Shown here: positions 5,423 through 6,449 of the stretch, in pieces
Numbering within the stretch: position 1 is the first letter of the stretch
Layout of the letters: the number at the start of each line of letters is the position of its first letter
NCBI GenBank assembly: GCA_017442465.1
Contig: JAFRZQ010000227.1
Coordinates: forward strand, 1-6,449
DNA length: 6,449 bases
DNA from: Anaerotignum sp.
GTDB taxonomy: Bacteria > Bacillota > Clostridia > Lachnospirales > Anaerotignaceae
Direction: 5' to 3'
Program-made: the position numbers and the translations under genes
Notes under the pieces: model-generated
The model's database searches: none
Told to the model about the DNA's origin: nothing
What the model saw: only the letters and a program-made list of their open reading frames with translations

Positions 5423-6449
5423 TTATTCATTTGTTGTGATCGGCATCTGTCCGCAAAGATCAACCGTAACATACAGGACCTTCGACTGGGAAGCCACGCC
5501 AACCCCAGCCTCCTGCATAGTGCTGTCCGTCAACGCATTCAGCTTGGATGCATTTCTCATCCATTCCTGATAGATATTTACCACATCGCCTCTTTGTCTG
5601 GCAATGGTTTCAGAAGCCGTAAAAAAGACTTTGCCGCGCTCCATGATACGTCCAAAAGGAGTCGTTCCGTCCAGACTGTTATAATCAAAATATCTCTCGG
5701 ATGCCATGTCTTCCGAATGGGTTCTTGCCACATCCCAAAGTTTTTTATCCCAGATCAGAGGTTCCAGCCCTTCAGCCACTCTGGATACCTGGATCAGATC
5801 CAGCAGCTGTGCTTCCACAGCTTCTTTCGTAGTATACTGAAGTGTGCTTTCCGGATTCTTTTTCTGTGCAAATTCTTTTGTCTGCAGCAGCAGGCCACGG
5901 ATGTTTCCCTCATAATCCAAAGGCAGTCTGGCTTCAGTCATATCGCCCTGTACAACACCGCTGTGTTCCACCGCACTGACAAAACTCAGCCCTTTGATAT
6001 CAGCCATAGTTCCTTCACTGTTCATGCCAAGATAGTCAAAATCTGTACCCGGCACAAATATTTCAATGACTTTGCCTTTTTCCATCGTAGCAAAGAAATA
6101 ATTCTTATATGCATTCAGATAAATATACCTGTCCAGACCATAAACCGACTCATCGATACGATCCGGCTCTCCCCACGCTGCAATCAGTTCTGCCGCAGTC
6201 ATATTCAGGGAAATCTCTTTATCCATCAGGTAGACCGTATCCATTTTCGCCGTATCTATCACCGCTGGTGTAATCTCTTCCACCGGTTCTGCCGGCTCAA
6301 CAGGTTTTGCCAGTTCTTCTCCCGGCAAAGGGTGCATCCCCTCAGCATCGCCTGTCATGATATAACGATAAGCACGGACAAAAGAAATCACTGCTTCCTG
6401 CACCGTCATTTCCCTGAAAGGACCAAAGGTACCATTATCATAGCCACTG
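5423..6449 (-). CDS. SLH- and CAP-domain surface protein, 5' end outside the window
   Basis: The frame is open to the right edge, so the ATG at 6409 is internal; 341 residues are visible. The first 30 or so (SGYDNGTFGPFRE, then MTVQEAVISFVRAYRYI) match the C-terminal half of an S-layer-homology repeat, which usually anchors proteins to cell-wall polymers. A linker rich in Pro and Glu follows (about 6350-6240). Next comes a region resembling the CAP-associated N-terminal domain (about 6235-5990), with AAWGEPDRIDESVYGLDRYI as its signature. The C-terminal part (about 5815-5440) is a CAP/SCP domain: LIWDKKLWDVARTHSEDMAS, DGTTPFGRI, SETIA, EWM and EAGVGVA. Compared with usual bacterial CAP domains, the FSH motif reads FDYN and the GHR motif after WM reads ASKLN, so two usual histidines are missing. 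The CAP function is uncertain in bacteria. A signal peptide and more SLH repeats are expected beyond the window. It converges on the esterase gene. Confidence 0.88.
   Translation of the reverse strand, partial: SGYDNGTFGPFREMTVQEAVISFVRAYRYIMTGDAEGMHPLPGEELAKPVEPAEPVEEITPAVIDTAKMDTVYLMDKEISLNMTAAELIAAWGEPDRIDESVYGLDRYIYLNAYKNYFFATMEKGKVIEIFVPGTDFDYLGMNSEGTMADIKGLSFVSAVEHSGVVQGDMTEARLPLDYEGNIRGLLLQTKEFAQKKNPESTLQYTTKEAVEAQLLDLIQVSRVAEGLEPLIWDKKLWDVARTHSEDMASERYFDYNSLDGTTPFGRIMERGKVFFTASETIARQRGDVVNIYQEWMRNASKLNALTDSTMQEAGVGVASQSKVLYVTVDLCGQMPITTNE

Overview
The window looks like chromosomal DNA of an endospore-forming, or formerly spore-forming, member of the Firmicutes. The class Clostridia, and probably a Lachnospiraceae-like lineage, is my inference from the protein style and the strong GGAGG-type ribosome binding sites. 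Almost two thirds of it (about 1-4125, minus strand) is the spoIIIA operon, read in the order spoIIIAA-AB-AC-AD-AE-AF-AG-AH. These genes encode the mother-cell half of the SpoIIIA-SpoIIQ feeding-tube or secretion channel that spans the space between mother cell and forespore. The operon runs off the left edge inside spoIIIAH. The genes are packed tightly, and several stop codons are fused to the next gene's Shine-Dalgarno sequence.

The first five genes (AA to AE) and AG look intact and of normal length, but two members look abnormal. SpoIIIAF is only 57 residues long: it keeps the two membrane helices and lacks the soluble ring-forming domain. SpoIIIAH carries an in-frame TGA after codon 33, immediately behind its membrane anchor, and the reading frame then continues open with SpoIIIAH-like acidic sequence to the window edge. 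Taken at face value, the channel would lack two of its three ring-type domains, so this may be a sporulation locus in decay or a strain-level nonsense mutation. A sequencing or assembly error must be excluded first for the TGA.

From about 4138 to 4297 there is a divergent regulatory region. It holds a weak sigma-E-like promoter facing the spoIIIA operon and a strong extended -10 promoter facing right. The rightward unit starts with a small stand-alone LytTR DNA-binding protein (4298-4678), which is clearly more AT-rich than its neighbours. A cytoplasmic SGNH/GDSL esterase resembling the isoamyl-acetate-hydrolysing esterase family follows (4725-5372). It has its own good sigma-A-type promoter, which overlaps the end of the LytTR gene.

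A bidirectional rho-independent terminator (about 5375-5415) separates the esterase from a convergent minus-strand gene (5423 to beyond 6449). That gene encodes a probable surface protein. What is visible is the end of an S-layer-homology repeat, a proline/glutamate-rich linker, a CAP-associated N-terminal domain and a C-terminal CAP/SCP domain with degenerate active-site motifs. Its start lies outside the window.

I saw no tRNA, rRNA, CRISPR array, insertion sequence or riboswitch.
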